NCBI RefSeq assembly: GCF_021044585.1
Contig: NZ_CP087998.1
Coordinates: forward strand, 2,356,001 to 2,420,000
Length of the DNA: 64,000 bases
Direction of reading: 5' to 3'
Source of the DNA: Sulfurimonas sp. HSL-3221
GTDB taxonomy: Bacteria > Campylobacterota > Campylobacteria > Campylobacterales > Sulfurimonadaceae
Shown here: piece by piece, positions 36,021 through 44,858 of the stretch
Position numbering within the stretch: position 1 is the stretch's first letter
Layout: every line of letters starts with the position of its first letter
The notes under the pieces: model-generated
Told to the model about the DNA's origin: nothing
The model's input: only the letters and a program-made list of their open reading frames with translations
Database searches by the model: none
Made by a program: the position numbers and the translations under genes

Positions 36021-36825
36021 GCTTCAGGAGCACCCCGATTTTTCCGGCCAAAGGGTGCTTCAGACCGGCAAAGAGTTTCCGGAAAGGGTAGAGCAGCGTC
36101 ACCGCCAGGTGCACTTTCGGGCTGTAGATGATATTAAGCCTGCAGTAGGCCCTACGGAAGTGGAACTTCTGAATGAAGTACTCCTGAATGTTGGTCTCGT
36201 GCGAGATACTCCGCGCCCCGTCGTCGATATAGCGCAGCCCCCGTTCGTTCAGATAGTGGCTGTTCATCGTGAAAAAGAGCGCGTCGCTCGGGTAAAGGCG
36301 CAGGTACTCCGGGTCGAACTTCGTTGTCTTGTAGAGGCAGGCTCCCTCCTGGATCTTGTTCATGCTGTAGGCGATCATCCGCCCTTCATCGTTCCAGACC
36401 CCCCAGAACTCCCACTGCGGATCCACTTTGAGACCGAGAATACTCTGGGCGAAGAGCACCTCGGACTGCGGCTCAATAAAGGTCTCGTACTTTGCAAAGG
36501 CCTTGCTGTAGGCAGCATACCCCTGCGACGCCACTGTTTCCGCATCGGTCTGCCTGATCGTGCAGCGCTTCAGCCCCCGCCGCACATTGTGCCGCGTATT
36601 GCCGCTCAAAGCCTCAAGCCTGCTTTCGCCGTCTTTGATCACGTGCCAGAAGGCGGTCTCGTGCGCGCAGTCAAAGTCGCTGACCCAGCGGATGAAATAG
36701 GCGCCGGTACGCCGGAGCAGATCCCGGGCTTCGGTGTCGGAGAGTTCGACACGGGTATGGGGGGCCGTATCCGGGATCAGCGTCCCCTGGTAGTCGACCC
36801 ATGGGATCCCGTTAAGCATGATCAT
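35989..36825 (-). CDS. FemAB/GNAT-like acyl- or aminoacyl-transferase
   Basis: A 278-residue protein with the look of GNAT/FemAB-like enzymes in polysaccharide loci: LSGNTRHNVRRGLKRC, then FWGVWNDEGRMIAYSMNKIQ and GLRYIDDGARSISHETNIQE. It has no signal peptide, so it acts in the cytoplasm, perhaps adding an acyl group to an amino sugar. It could fill the role of a missing PglD, but this is speculation. Its stop lies inside the start of the sulfotransferase gene. Confidence 0.6.
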   Translation of the reverse strand: MIMLNGIPWVDYQGTLIPDTAPHTRVELSDTEARDLLRRTGAYFIRWVSDFDCAHETAFWHVIKDGESRLEALSGNTRHNVRRGLKRCTIRQTDAETVASQGYAAYSKAFAKYETFIEPQSEVLFAQSILGLKVDPQWEFWGVWNDEGRMIAYSMNKIQEGACLYKTTKFDPEYLRLYPSDALFFTMNSHYLNERGLRYIDDGARSISHETNIQEYFIQKFHFRRAYCRLNIIYSPKVHLAVTLLYPFRKLFAGLKHPLAGKIGVLLKHEEIRRSFER

Positions 36826-36873
36826 GCCCGCCCCTCTTCCGCATCATCTCGGGTGCACTCGGGATCGGTGGTC

Positions 36874-37944
36874 TTACGCATAAAGTTCCTTTGCTCTTTT
36901 CAGTATATTACCCCACTCAAAAACGTTTCGCCGCAGCAGCAGTTTTTTGGCAATATCCGCACTGTGTTCCACACAGAAATCTGCCGCCGACCGGATCTGC
37001 GGCAGACGCTTGGCATCAAACACCAGCATCTCCAGCCCTGCGTCCCGAAGAATGGCCGCATTATCGCCCTGATCGCTGCTGATAAAGATGCGATTGTAAT
37101 ATAAAAAAGTATAGGCGACCCCCGACTGGGTCGCCGATCTGTACGGGAGAATAAAAACAGCATTGCGCCGCATGAGCTGCTGCAGCTCTGTCAGCGTAAG
37201 GAAACGATCCTCAACCTTGGCACCGCACCCTATCAGTTTCTCCTTCAAAGGTGCCAGTTTACTGTCCCATTTGCCGTAGACTTCAAAGCCAAAATCGTCA
37301 AACTGACCCGATTCGCACATGGTAACAAGGGTATCGACCCCCTTATACGCCTTGACGTTTCCCCAGAAAATGATGCTTCGCTCCAACGGCGCCGGTTCAG
37401 GCACCGGGTCATCCGGCAGGAGCGGCAGCAGCCCGTGGTTGAGGCAGTGCGCTTTCGCGGCATCCACCCCGTAGTGCTTCAAAAAGCGCTGCATCGTCGA
37501 CGGGCTGACGAAAAGCGCACGCCTTGCCGTATTATAGATCAACTTGTAGGGGAAGTACGTTGCCGATGGGCATGCGTGGGGGACATCATTATGAAAGGTG
37601 AAAACCAGTTTACGCCTCAGTAGGGCAAACAGAGGGAGCTCCACAGCGGGCAGTACGCTCCAAAAAAAGTGGATGTAGTCGTAGCGGTGCGCCGACAGCA
37701 GCAGGGACACGAGCATGCGAAGGTAGTTGTACCCCCCCTGCAGTCTCCCTGTCCGGCTGCCGGAAACGGAAAAAATCTTCAGGGTGATGTTGTCGCGTTC
37801 GGCAAGCAGATCCAGATAGAGATCGTTGTACGCCGTGCGGGAGCAGTAGAACGTGACCCGGTACCCTTGTGCCAGCAGGGCATCGATGTAGTAGTAGTCG
37901 TATGGCAACGAGAATGAGCCCGTATCGATGATGGCGATCTTCAT
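36874..37944 (-). CDS. Family 4-type glycosyltransferase
   Basis: A GT-B fold glycosyltransferase of about 356 residues. It begins MKIAIIDTGSFSLPYDYYY; the ATG overlaps the upstream stop as ATGA. The C-terminal half has SIIFWGNVKAYKGVDTLV, typical of the donor-binding domain, and LPYRSATQSGVAYTFLYYN. It likely builds the locus glycan on the cytoplasmic face. The canonical EX7E pair is not obvious, so it is a divergent member. Confidence 0.82.
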   Translation of the reverse strand: MKIAIIDTGSFSLPYDYYYIDALLAQGYRVTFYCSRTAYNDLYLDLLAERDNITLKIFSVSGSRTGRLQGGYNYLRMLVSLLLSAHRYDYIHFFWSVLPAVELPLFALLRRKLVFTFHNDVPHACPSATYFPYKLIYNTARRALFVSPSTMQRFLKHYGVDAAKAHCLNHGLLPLLPDDPVPEPAPLERSIIFWGNVKAYKGVDTLVTMCESGQFDDFGFEVYGKWDSKLAPLKEKLIGCGAKVEDRFLTLTELQQLMRRNAVFILPYRSATQSGVAYTFLYYNRIFISSDQGDNAAILRDAGLEMLVFDAKRLPQIRSAADFCVEHSADIAKKLLLRRNVFEWGNILKRAKELYA

Positions 37945-38990
37945 CGTCGCTCCGCCATGTAGGCAAAAAACGCTTGCCACTCCCGCTGCGCAGCTTCCGT
38001 CAATGCCGACCGGACATCCTCAGTCGCTGCCGCAGCATGTTCGACGTCCCGCTCGACCGCCATAATGCGCTCCGCAAATGCTGTGGCGTTACCCGCCGCA
38101 CCGAGTGCCGCACCGTACGCTTCCAGCCCCTCGGCCCCTTTGTCGGTCGTCATAATGGGCAGTCCCTTCCCGATCGCTTCGATCAGTTTCATTTTGATCC
38201 CGCTCCCGCTGACGATGGGAACCATAACGCCCTGCATCTTAGCATAGAACGCGTCCAGATCGGCGATATACCCGTGGCATGAAACCGTATTGCCGTTGAC
38301 CGTGACGGGCGCAAAACGCTCATTATGCTTGCCGACAAAATGAAAATGCCGCGTGTTTGCATCTAGCTTCGGGAGCACTTCGGTGACAAAAAACCTGTAA
38401 CCGTCGAGATTGGGCGGCCAGTCGAAGGAGCCGACGCAGATATAGTTCCGACCCGCATCTGTTGCTGCCACGGGGAGGACCGCATCCGTTTCGGGGAAGG
38501 GAGGGATCGCAAAGATGGGGCGGCGCGTGTAACGGCGCAGCTGCTTTTTGAGCGTCTCGGAGATGGCGATGACGGCCTCCGCCCGCCGGATCGCCAGGAA
38601 CTCCCCGGCAGCAAAGATGGCAAAGTTCATCATGGCGTGGAAATTTCTGCGGTTTTTCAGGAAATGCCACCGCAGCGCCGTCTCGAAATTATGCGAGGAG
38701 TAGATGCAGCGCACCGGCAGAAAGAGCATCAAAAAGATCAATTTCGGTTCTTCGATGACACAGAGATCGGCATCGGAAAGCTGTTTTCTGAGCCGGAAAA
38801 AACGGGCTATCCGTCTGCGTATCCCCTTCACTTTTCCATACGAAAGCAGCTGAGCATCGTAAACGGTGTCGAGCATCCGAAGGTTTTGCATGATCCGTAC
38901 CTTGCCGCCGCTGCTTTCCGCCGCGGCGAACTCCGAACAGAGCAGATAGGCCTTCGGTTTCGCCCCGCTTTGGTTTCCGATCGCTTTCAT
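37941..38990 (-). CDS. Family 4 glycosyltransferase
   Basis: A 349-residue GT-B glycosyltransferase starting MKAIGNQSGAKPKAYLLC, with a GGGGG ribosome-binding site ahead. It has CIYSSHNFETALRWHFL in the acceptor domain and NYICVGSFDWPPNLDGYRF plus VPIVSGSGIKMKLIEAIGKG in the donor domain, the usual GT4 segments. It overlaps the next glycosyltransferase gene by four bases. Sugar specificity is unknown. Confidence 0.88.
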   Translation of the reverse strand: MKAIGNQSGAKPKAYLLCSEFAAAESSGGKVRIMQNLRMLDTVYDAQLLSYGKVKGIRRRIARFFRLRKQLSDADLCVIEEPKLIFLMLFLPVRCIYSSHNFETALRWHFLKNRRNFHAMMNFAIFAAGEFLAIRRAEAVIAISETLKKQLRRYTRRPIFAIPPFPETDAVLPVAATDAGRNYICVGSFDWPPNLDGYRFFVTEVLPKLDANTRHFHFVGKHNERFAPVTVNGNTVSCHGYIADLDAFYAKMQGVMVPIVSGSGIKMKLIEAIGKGLPIMTTDKGAEGLEAYGAALGAAGNATAFAERIMAVERDVEHAAAATEDVRSALTEAAQREWQAFFAYMAERR

Positions 38991-39006
38991 TGCCGTACCC
39001 CCGCCG

Positions 39007-39765
39007 TCATTTGATCCTCCCCATCCGGAAGTAGCGGTAGACATTTCTGAAATTCAGGTGCAGCAGGTTGTCATAGAGGTGCTTGCGGAAATAGCGCTTG
39101 TACCCGCTCCTGGCCCTTGCCGACTGCCCGATCGATCCGCTTTCATGTTTATGATAGAGCGTCAGCACTTTTTTGACAACTCTCACCCCGTACCCCTTCA
39201 TAATAATGCGGGTCCACATGTCCCAGTCCTGGCAGCTTGGCAGTGCTTCATCAAAAAGGCCGGCTTCCAGGATCACCTCTTTTCTGACCATGACGGAGGG
39301 GGAAGGGATGAAACACTCCTGCAGGATCGCCCGCTTCGGCACCCCCTCAATGGTGCTCCGGTAACGGTAGACCACCCGGCCGGACGCATCAACGGCATCC
39401 GTCCAGGTGTAGACAAGCCCTACATGCCCATCACTGCCGGCAAATACCGCCATCTGCTGCTCCAGTTTTTCCGGCAGCCATTCGTCATCGTCATCCACCA
39501 GGGCGATCAGATCATATTTCGCAGCCGCAATCCCCCTGTTTCTGGAATATGGCGCCCCCCTGTTGTTTTCGTTTCGCAAAAATGTGAACTCGGGAAAGAG
39601 CCCCCTGTATTTCTCGATCACCGATGTGTATTCATCGATATTCGGTGAATGGTCATCGACGACGACAATCTCAAAGGCACCGGTACTCTGCTGCGCAATA
39701 CTCTCCAGCAGCCGCTGCAGATAGTCCGGCCGCTTGTAGGTCGGAATAACGATGCTTGCTTTCAT
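39007..39765 (-). CDS. Family 2 glycosyltransferase
   Basis: A 252-residue GT-A enzyme: MKASIVIPTYKRPDYLQRLL at the start, VVVDDHSPN, and a DXD-type ALVDDDDEWLPEKL for metal and nucleotide-sugar binding. It has no membrane helix. Its ATG overlaps the stop of the toroid-like gene as ATGA. It is one of six glycosyltransferases in the locus. Confidence 0.9.
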   Translation of the reverse strand: MKASIVIPTYKRPDYLQRLLESIAQQSTGAFEIVVVDDHSPNIDEYTSVIEKYRGLFPEFTFLRNENNRGAPYSRNRGIAAAKYDLIALVDDDDEWLPEKLEQQMAVFAGSDGHVGLVYTWTDAVDASGRVVYRYRSTIEGVPKRAILQECFIPSPSVMVRKEVILEAGLFDEALPSCQDWDMWTRIIMKGYGVRVVKKVLTLYHKHESGSIGQSARARSGYKRYFRKHLYDNLLHLNFRNVYRYFRMGRIK

Positions 39766-41213
39766 GGGCACACCTCGATTCTCACGCTGCTTTTTATCCC
39801 TTTGGCACTGTATTTGCGCAGTCTACCGGACGCGGAGTATTCATACCCCTCAAACGCCAGCCTCCCAGTGTCCAGCCCCCCCGGCCCGGCATCGTCGAGG
39901 CACAGATAGAGATGCCTGAAGCTGAAGAGAGAGAACACTTTCGTGACAACCGTCACACCGTCATCGTCAAACATAAAATCCCGTTTCATGATCCCCAGCG
40001 GAGAGAGCAGCCATAAGGTATCGTTTTTGAACAGGGACACGGATCGCCATCTCAGGGACTTTCGCAGAAGAGAGCAAAACGGCAGCGGAATCCCCTCGGG
40101 GCCGTAGAGACTCTCCTGGAACTGTTCTCCGCCGTAGCACGGCGTGATATTGCGTCCATAACGCACGATATAGGGCATGGGCTGATCATTCGTCCAGTAG
40201 CCGCCAGTTTTTGAAAGCACTGCTTCATACGCCGGCTTGACGACCTTGATGAAATCCCCGTCCCTGTACTCCGAAGTGGTTCTGCATTCGGGGGCGAAGA
40301 GCTCCGTCCCCTGCAAAACGGCGTGGGCTTTGGCAAGAAAGAAGCCCAGAAACGGCAGGTAGTCAAAATAGTTGTTATAGGGATACCAGCCGGAGAATGC
40401 GGGGTCGTGCATATCGACGACTACCGGAATCGACGTTTCTTGGCCATTGAGCACCAACGGGAAACTGCCGTCTGGGCGCTGGTACTGCTCCAAGTAACCG
40501 AGCACTCTTTCCATATCGCCCAGCAGGGTGTCGTCCCCAGTGAAACTGTACGCCAGCGCCAGGATATAGATCAGGGCCCCGTACCCGAAGGACTGGTTCT
40601 GTCCGCGCCCGATATAGAGCGTTTCCCCGCTGTGCAGGATGAAGTGGCGGATGAACGCCACTCCTTTTTGAAAGCTGTCCAGAAACAGTCTCTCCCCCGT
40701 TTCCCGGGAGATCTCCCCTATCATGGCCATCGAAAAGCAGTGGTACTGGAACGACTTTACACCAGGGTCGTCAAGGATAAGCCCCGAGGGAAGTTGATAG
40801 GCTTCGATCTTCTCTGTTGCCTCTTTCAGCGCCGTCGCACTGTCGATGCCGGCAACCAGCCGTGTATTGCTGCGGAGCAGCGTCCAGTTCGTGCAGGGCG
40901 TATTTTTAAACCGAAGGGGTTCTAAAAGAGAGCCGATTTCCGCGCTTTCGGACTGTTTCCAGAAATCCAGCAGCGCGTAATCATTGAACTCCCAATGGAA
41001 TTCCGGGTCGGTTTTATCAAGCTTCTCGTAAGCGGAAACCAGTTTTTTCTCCGTCACCTCATCAAGCACAGAGGTTCTTTGCAGAAGTGCCAGGGCAAAT
41101 GCCTCCCCGTAGAAAGAGCGGCATTCGAAGCCCTCCCGCTCACGCAGCCACGCCACGATGAAGGCGGCTATCCCTTCGGAGATGCTCCCCAGACGATCAA
41201 TCACGTTTATCAC
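39762..41213 (-). CDS. Toroid-like protein of a glycan locus, unknown function
   Basis: The 483-residue product has no signal peptide. Its middle part has the helical pattern of (alpha/alpha)6 toroid glycan-active proteins, with GRGQNQSFGYGALIYILALA and YLEQYQRPDGSFPLVLNG; the C-terminal 120 residues look beta-rich. Such proteins sit in polysaccharide clusters and resemble glycoside hydrolase or lyase folds, though a cytoplasmic location would be odd for them. The start is a GTG with a weak site, overlapping the acyltransferase gene by 17 bases. I cannot name a family. Confidence 0.6.
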   Translation of the reverse strand: MINVIDRLGSISEGIAAFIVAWLREREGFECRSFYGEAFALALLQRTSVLDEVTEKKLVSAYEKLDKTDPEFHWEFNDYALLDFWKQSESAEIGSLLEPLRFKNTPCTNWTLLRSNTRLVAGIDSATALKEATEKIEAYQLPSGLILDDPGVKSFQYHCFSMAMIGEISRETGERLFLDSFQKGVAFIRHFILHSGETLYIGRGQNQSFGYGALIYILALAYSFTGDDTLLGDMERVLGYLEQYQRPDGSFPLVLNGQETSIPVVVDMHDPAFSGWYPYNNYFDYLPFLGFFLAKAHAVLQGTELFAPECRTTSEYRDGDFIKVVKPAYEAVLSKTGGYWTNDQPMPYIVRYGRNITPCYGGEQFQESLYGPEGIPLPFCSLLRKSLRWRSVSLFKNDTLWLLSPLGIMKRDFMFDDDGVTVVTKVFSLFSFRHLYLCLDDAGPGGLDTGRLAFEGYEYSASGRLRKYSAKGIKSSVRIEVCP

Positions 41214-41826
41214 TTATGACGTTGGCCGGGACACCGCCGATTGTCGTATGTTCCGGGAATGATTTCGTCACAACCGCCCCGGCGGCGACGATACAGTTTT
41301 TGCCGAGCTGAACGCCTCCGAGTACCTGACTGTTTCGGCCCATCCAGACGCCTCTGCCGATAGAGATCTCACCGGCTTTTTTATAACGCTGATGCATGAT
41401 CGGCACTTCGGCATCCTCTGTCCCGTGGTTCCCGCTGTTGATGTGGCAGAAGGGTGCAACGAGGACGAAATCACCTATAACAACTCTGGAAAAAGACTGG
41501 ATATGGGTAAAGGCATTGATCCGGACCCCGTTGCCGAGGAACAGTCCCTCCCCTTCATGGTGCGACTGCAGATATACATACTCGTCGAACTGGCAGTTAT
41601 TACCAATGGATATCCTTTGGGGGTTGGATATCCTGACAGAAGACGGGATGCACAGCCTCAGAGCGTGTTTTCCCCAGCGGACATTTTCCCCATACTGCAT
41701 GAAGCTCTTTTGATAATAGCGCCGTTTGTAACCGTAAAACGCCATCCGGTCGACTACCAGCGAAATCAGGCCTGCAACGCCCCCCCGCATGATGAACTTT
41801 TCAAAATAGGTCACTTTGCCCCCCAT
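41197..41826 (-). CDS. Hexapeptide-repeat (left-handed beta-helix) acyltransferase
   Basis: A 209-residue acyltransferase, probably acetylating a sugar. Hexapeptide repeats run from about residue 75 to the end (ISIGNNCQFDEYVYL, VVIGDFVLVAPFCHI, ISIGRGVWMGRNSQVLGGVQ), with the catalytic-type His in NSGNHGTED and the common end GAVVTKSFPEHTTIGGVPA. It is closer to maltose/serine O-acetyltransferase-type enzymes than to PglD, which has an N-terminal Rossmann part. It overlaps the flippase gene by 16 bases. Confidence 0.88.
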   Translation of the reverse strand: MGGKVTYFEKFIMRGGVAGLISLVVDRMAFYGYKRRYYQKSFMQYGENVRWGKHALRLCIPSSVRISNPQRISIGNNCQFDEYVYLQSHHEGEGLFLGNGVRINAFTHIQSFSRVVIGDFVLVAPFCHINSGNHGTEDAEVPIMHQRYKKAGEISIGRGVWMGRNSQVLGGVQLGKNCIVAAGAVVTKSFPEHTTIGGVPANVISDKRD

Positions 41827-43082
41827 AAAAGCTTCTTGATAAAATGATTTTCCATGGTTTCAAGATAAACACCCAGCAATAATAACCACACAGAGGCTAC
41901 CAGAAGATTGGCGACTGCGACCCCCTGTGTCTGAAAATAGGCGGCACTGATGAAGTAGGCCGTCATAGTCACCAGTGCCATCGGCAGCGAGACCTGAATC
42001 ACCATCTTCTGTATTGATCCGTGAATCGCGATATATGAGACCAGAGGGGACGCAAATGTTTTCACGAGAACCAATCCTCCTACAATACACATCATATAAA
42101 AAAAGATTTGATTGTTCTCATACGTACCGGTAACGATATAGAGATAATATTCCCCCAGACCGTAAAAGCCCGCCAGTGTTATAGCACCGATCAACAGCGA
42201 GAGACGGAGGAAAGCATTCGATAGCTTTAGCGCATGGGCTTTGTCCCGTGCGTGCGACAGGGCAACACTGTTCTGATACCCGATGATCATCGGCAGTATA
42301 TTGGCGATATTGGCACTGTTCAGCGCGATATTGTAATCTCCCACCATTGCCAAACTGACGAAGAGCGAAAGGAAAAACGTATCGGATTTGTAGATAAAGC
42401 TAGTGACGATCCCGTTGAGGTGCGTCCAAAAGGAGTAGGTAAAAAAGATGTGGCCTATAAACGAAAAATCGGGTTTTTCCACCTCAGGTCTGAATCCGAG
42501 TTTGTTGACCGCCAGATAGAACCAGGTCCCGACAAACAGCATGCTGATGATGAGATCCTTCAGTGCCACAAACCATAAATAGGGATACGCAAAGAGTCCG
42601 AGAAGAATAAGCAGGCCGAAAACGGAGCGCAGTACACTGATCTTTGTCACGAGTTTCTGATTGAACTTTGAAGCAAAATAGATGGCAAAGGGTGCCGTCA
42701 GACTGTCCGCGACGGTAATGAGTGTAATGGACCAGATCGCATACACGAAGCCACTGTTGTCATATATCGATGTCAAGAATGCACTCAAACACAGTGCGAC
42801 CATAATGATGAAAGCCGATTTCAGAAGATTGAAACCGAAGAAATCCTGCATCACTTTTTGCAGATCCGAATCGAATTTTTTGTGATCGCGCAGAATGATA
42901 CTTTCCAAAGAGATATTGACGATATTGACAAACGTGAAATATCCCGCAACGATCCCCATGATACCGTAATCATCCCGCGGCAGCATCCGAATAAGAATTA
43001 TCGAGGAGATAAACTGAATCCCTATCACGACGAACTTTTCTACGCCGGATGAAAGGAGATTTGAAATGATCTGCTTTTTCAT
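41811..43082 (-). CDS. Wzx-like polysaccharide flippase (MOP superfamily)
   Basis: A 423-residue membrane protein with about 12 helices, starting MKKQIISNLLSSGVEKFVV. The start overlaps the upstream gene as ATGA; longer frames read through that gene. The layout fits Wzx/RfbX-type flippases that turn undecaprenyl-linked glycans across the inner membrane. In C. jejuni that step uses the ABC protein PglK, which is not seen here, so this gene is the best candidate for the function. Its base composition is clearly more AT-rich than its neighbours. Confidence 0.88.
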   Translation of the reverse strand: MKKQIISNLLSSGVEKFVVIGIQFISSIILIRMLPRDDYGIMGIVAGYFTFVNIVNISLESIILRDHKKFDSDLQKVMQDFFGFNLLKSAFIIMVALCLSAFLTSIYDNSGFVYAIWSITLITVADSLTAPFAIYFASKFNQKLVTKISVLRSVFGLLILLGLFAYPYLWFVALKDLIISMLFVGTWFYLAVNKLGFRPEVEKPDFSFIGHIFFTYSFWTHLNGIVTSFIYKSDTFFLSLFVSLAMVGDYNIALNSANIANILPMIIGYQNSVALSHARDKAHALKLSNAFLRLSLLIGAITLAGFYGLGEYYLYIVTGTYENNQIFFYMMCIVGGLVLVKTFASPLVSYIAIHGSIQKMVIQVSLPMALVTMTAYFISAAYFQTQGVAVANLLVASVWLLLLGVYLETMENHFIKKLLWGAK

Positions 43083-43873
43083 TCGATCTCCATTCTGACA
43101 TGCCACATCAGCCGGCCCGCTTTGGGTACCCTGACCATTGCAAATGCGGCCAGATTCAAAAAGCGCCTGACAAACCTGTTTTTGAACGGTTGCCTTTCGC
43201 CGCGGTACCAAAGGGCTTTTTTGAACTGCTTTCGCGCCAGTAACGGTCTGGAAATCCACTGGGGAAGTGGTCTGGTGCCTGCCCAGGCCGTACAGATTTT
43301 TATGACCTCTTTATCCCACTTTTCCGGAACCATCCGCACATGAACAACCCATTCGTCCCTGTTGTCTCGGACATAGATGACCGGCGTCATCTTCTCGGGG
43401 ACCACTTTGTCCAAAACCGAAATGGTGACAGCAAAAGAGCTCCCTTTCAGGAGGACCCGATCGACGGGGTACTGGTAGTATATATTCGTGTCATTATGGA
43501 AATACCGCTTACCGCCGATCTCGGCATATTCGATAAACGCCTTTTTAAACCGGAAACGCATAACGAAATCCATAAAGACAGAATCCTCCTGCGTTACAGC
43601 CTCTACCCTTCTATCAATGCAGTTCCCGTCGATCCTGTCATCCACGGAGAGGGCCCACAGCCCCTCTTTCATCCGGACCAGCAACTCGGCCCGGTAGTGC
43701 GTATCATCGTATGTATAGGTTTCGGACAGTGTTTTCCCCCGCCAGCCAACCCCCTCTTCGAGCGAAAAGAAAGCACTGCTGTCCGCCGTTTCGAATCCCC
43801 ATGGTTTGATGATGTTCTTGCCGTGGTAGTACAATTCGGAAATAACGTTTTTCCCGATTTTCCAGCTAAGCAT
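43079..43873 (-). CDS. Glycan-locus protein of unknown function
   Basis: A 264-residue protein I do not recognise. The chosen ATG (MLSWKIGKNVISELYYHGK) overlaps the glycosyltransferase stop by eight bases. No signal peptide, membrane helix or nucleotide-binding motif is evident. The middle is rich in charged and beta-prone segments such as TPVIYVRDNRDEWVVHVRM, and the C-terminus is basic. The overlap with genes on both sides makes it a genuine member of the glycan operon. Confidence 0.7.
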   Translation of the reverse strand: MLSWKIGKNVISELYYHGKNIIKPWGFETADSSAFFSLEEGVGWRGKTLSETYTYDDTHYRAELLVRMKEGLWALSVDDRIDGNCIDRRVEAVTQEDSVFMDFVMRFRFKKAFIEYAEIGGKRYFHNDTNIYYQYPVDRVLLKGSSFAVTISVLDKVVPEKMTPVIYVRDNRDEWVVHVRMVPEKWDKEVIKICTAWAGTRPLPQWISRPLLARKQFKKALWYRGERQPFKNRFVRRFLNLAAFAMVRVPKAGRLMWHVRMEIE

Positions 43874-44858
43874 TTGCCACCTTTTCGATGGTCTCGAGCC
43901 ACAGCCGGGCAAAGAGGGCATAGGAGTGATGCGCCTCGACATACTCCCGCGCTTTCTCTGCATACTCGGCATAGTGTGCCTCGATATGCCGGATCTTCTT
44001 ACTATAGTCATCAGGATCATCGCCTTCGACAACGAATTCAGGGAGCACTTTTTTCAGCTCCACCCCTAAGCCGACACTGCCCATCACCACTGGAAGACCG
44101 CAAGCCATCGCTTCCAGCGGCACCAGGCCGATCCCTTCAAAACGACTGGGGAATACCAGCAGCCTATAGCCGTTGTAGAGGGACGGCATTTGCGCATTTG
44201 CCCACCCCTTTACCCATCCCAGCAGCTCTGACGGCCGCTGATTTGTCACGCAGTCAATCGAGAGCCCCCGCGCTGCCAACGCTTCTAGCACATCAAACCC
44301 CTTGGCGTAATAGTGATAGGAACCTACAAAGAGATAGGGCTTTCTGCCACCCTGTGCCAATGGTCTGAACCGATCCGTATCGACACAGTTGGGTATGACC
44401 TGCTGTACTCTGACACCGTCAGACACCAAAATTTGTCTAACAAATTCCGAGACCGTGACAACATACTTCCCTTTGGCGCTTTGGCGCTGGACCCATGCCG
44501 CTTTCGTCAGCATAATGTACTGCTTGGTGGTCACGATCTGACGAAGGTAGTCCCTGTAGCCGCGGTAGCACCCGTGAAAGAGATTGATCACATGCGGATG
44601 GTCTATTCCCCAACCGAATTCGCCGTTGGCGACCACAAGATCATACTGCTGCGCGATCGGCCCGAACCGTTTGGCCGTAATATACGGCAGACCGATGAGC
44701 CGGAGCATCACCCTTTCCCACCCCTTCGCGGCATACCCGTCCGTCGTTATCAGTTCAACGCTGTGGCCTGCTTCCTCGAAAATATCGCTCAGAATACGGT
44801 TGACGCTTTCGACACCGCCCGCATAGTCACGATAGGGGGTAATAATGGCTATTTTCAT
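43866..44858 (-). CDS. Family 4 glycosyltransferase
   Basis: A 330-residue GT-B glycosyltransferase. It begins MKIAIITPYRDYAGGVESVN and has the donor-site segment FPSRFEGIGLVPLEAMACG with the EX7E arrangement, and PYLFVGSYHYYAKGFDVLEA. The ATG overlaps the upstream stop as ATGA. It probably adds a sugar to the lipid-linked glycan. Donor unknown. Confidence 0.92.
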   Translation of the reverse strand: MKIAIITPYRDYAGGVESVNRILSDIFEEAGHSVELITTDGYAAKGWERVMLRLIGLPYITAKRFGPIAQQYDLVVANGEFGWGIDHPHVINLFHGCYRGYRDYLRQIVTTKQYIMLTKAAWVQRQSAKGKYVVTVSEFVRQILVSDGVRVQQVIPNCVDTDRFRPLAQGGRKPYLFVGSYHYYAKGFDVLEALAARGLSIDCVTNQRPSELLGWVKGWANAQMPSLYNGYRLLVFPSRFEGIGLVPLEAMACGLPVVMGSVGLGVELKKVLPEFVVEGDDPDDYSKKIRHIEAHYAEYAEKAREYVEAHHSYALFARLWLETIEKVANA

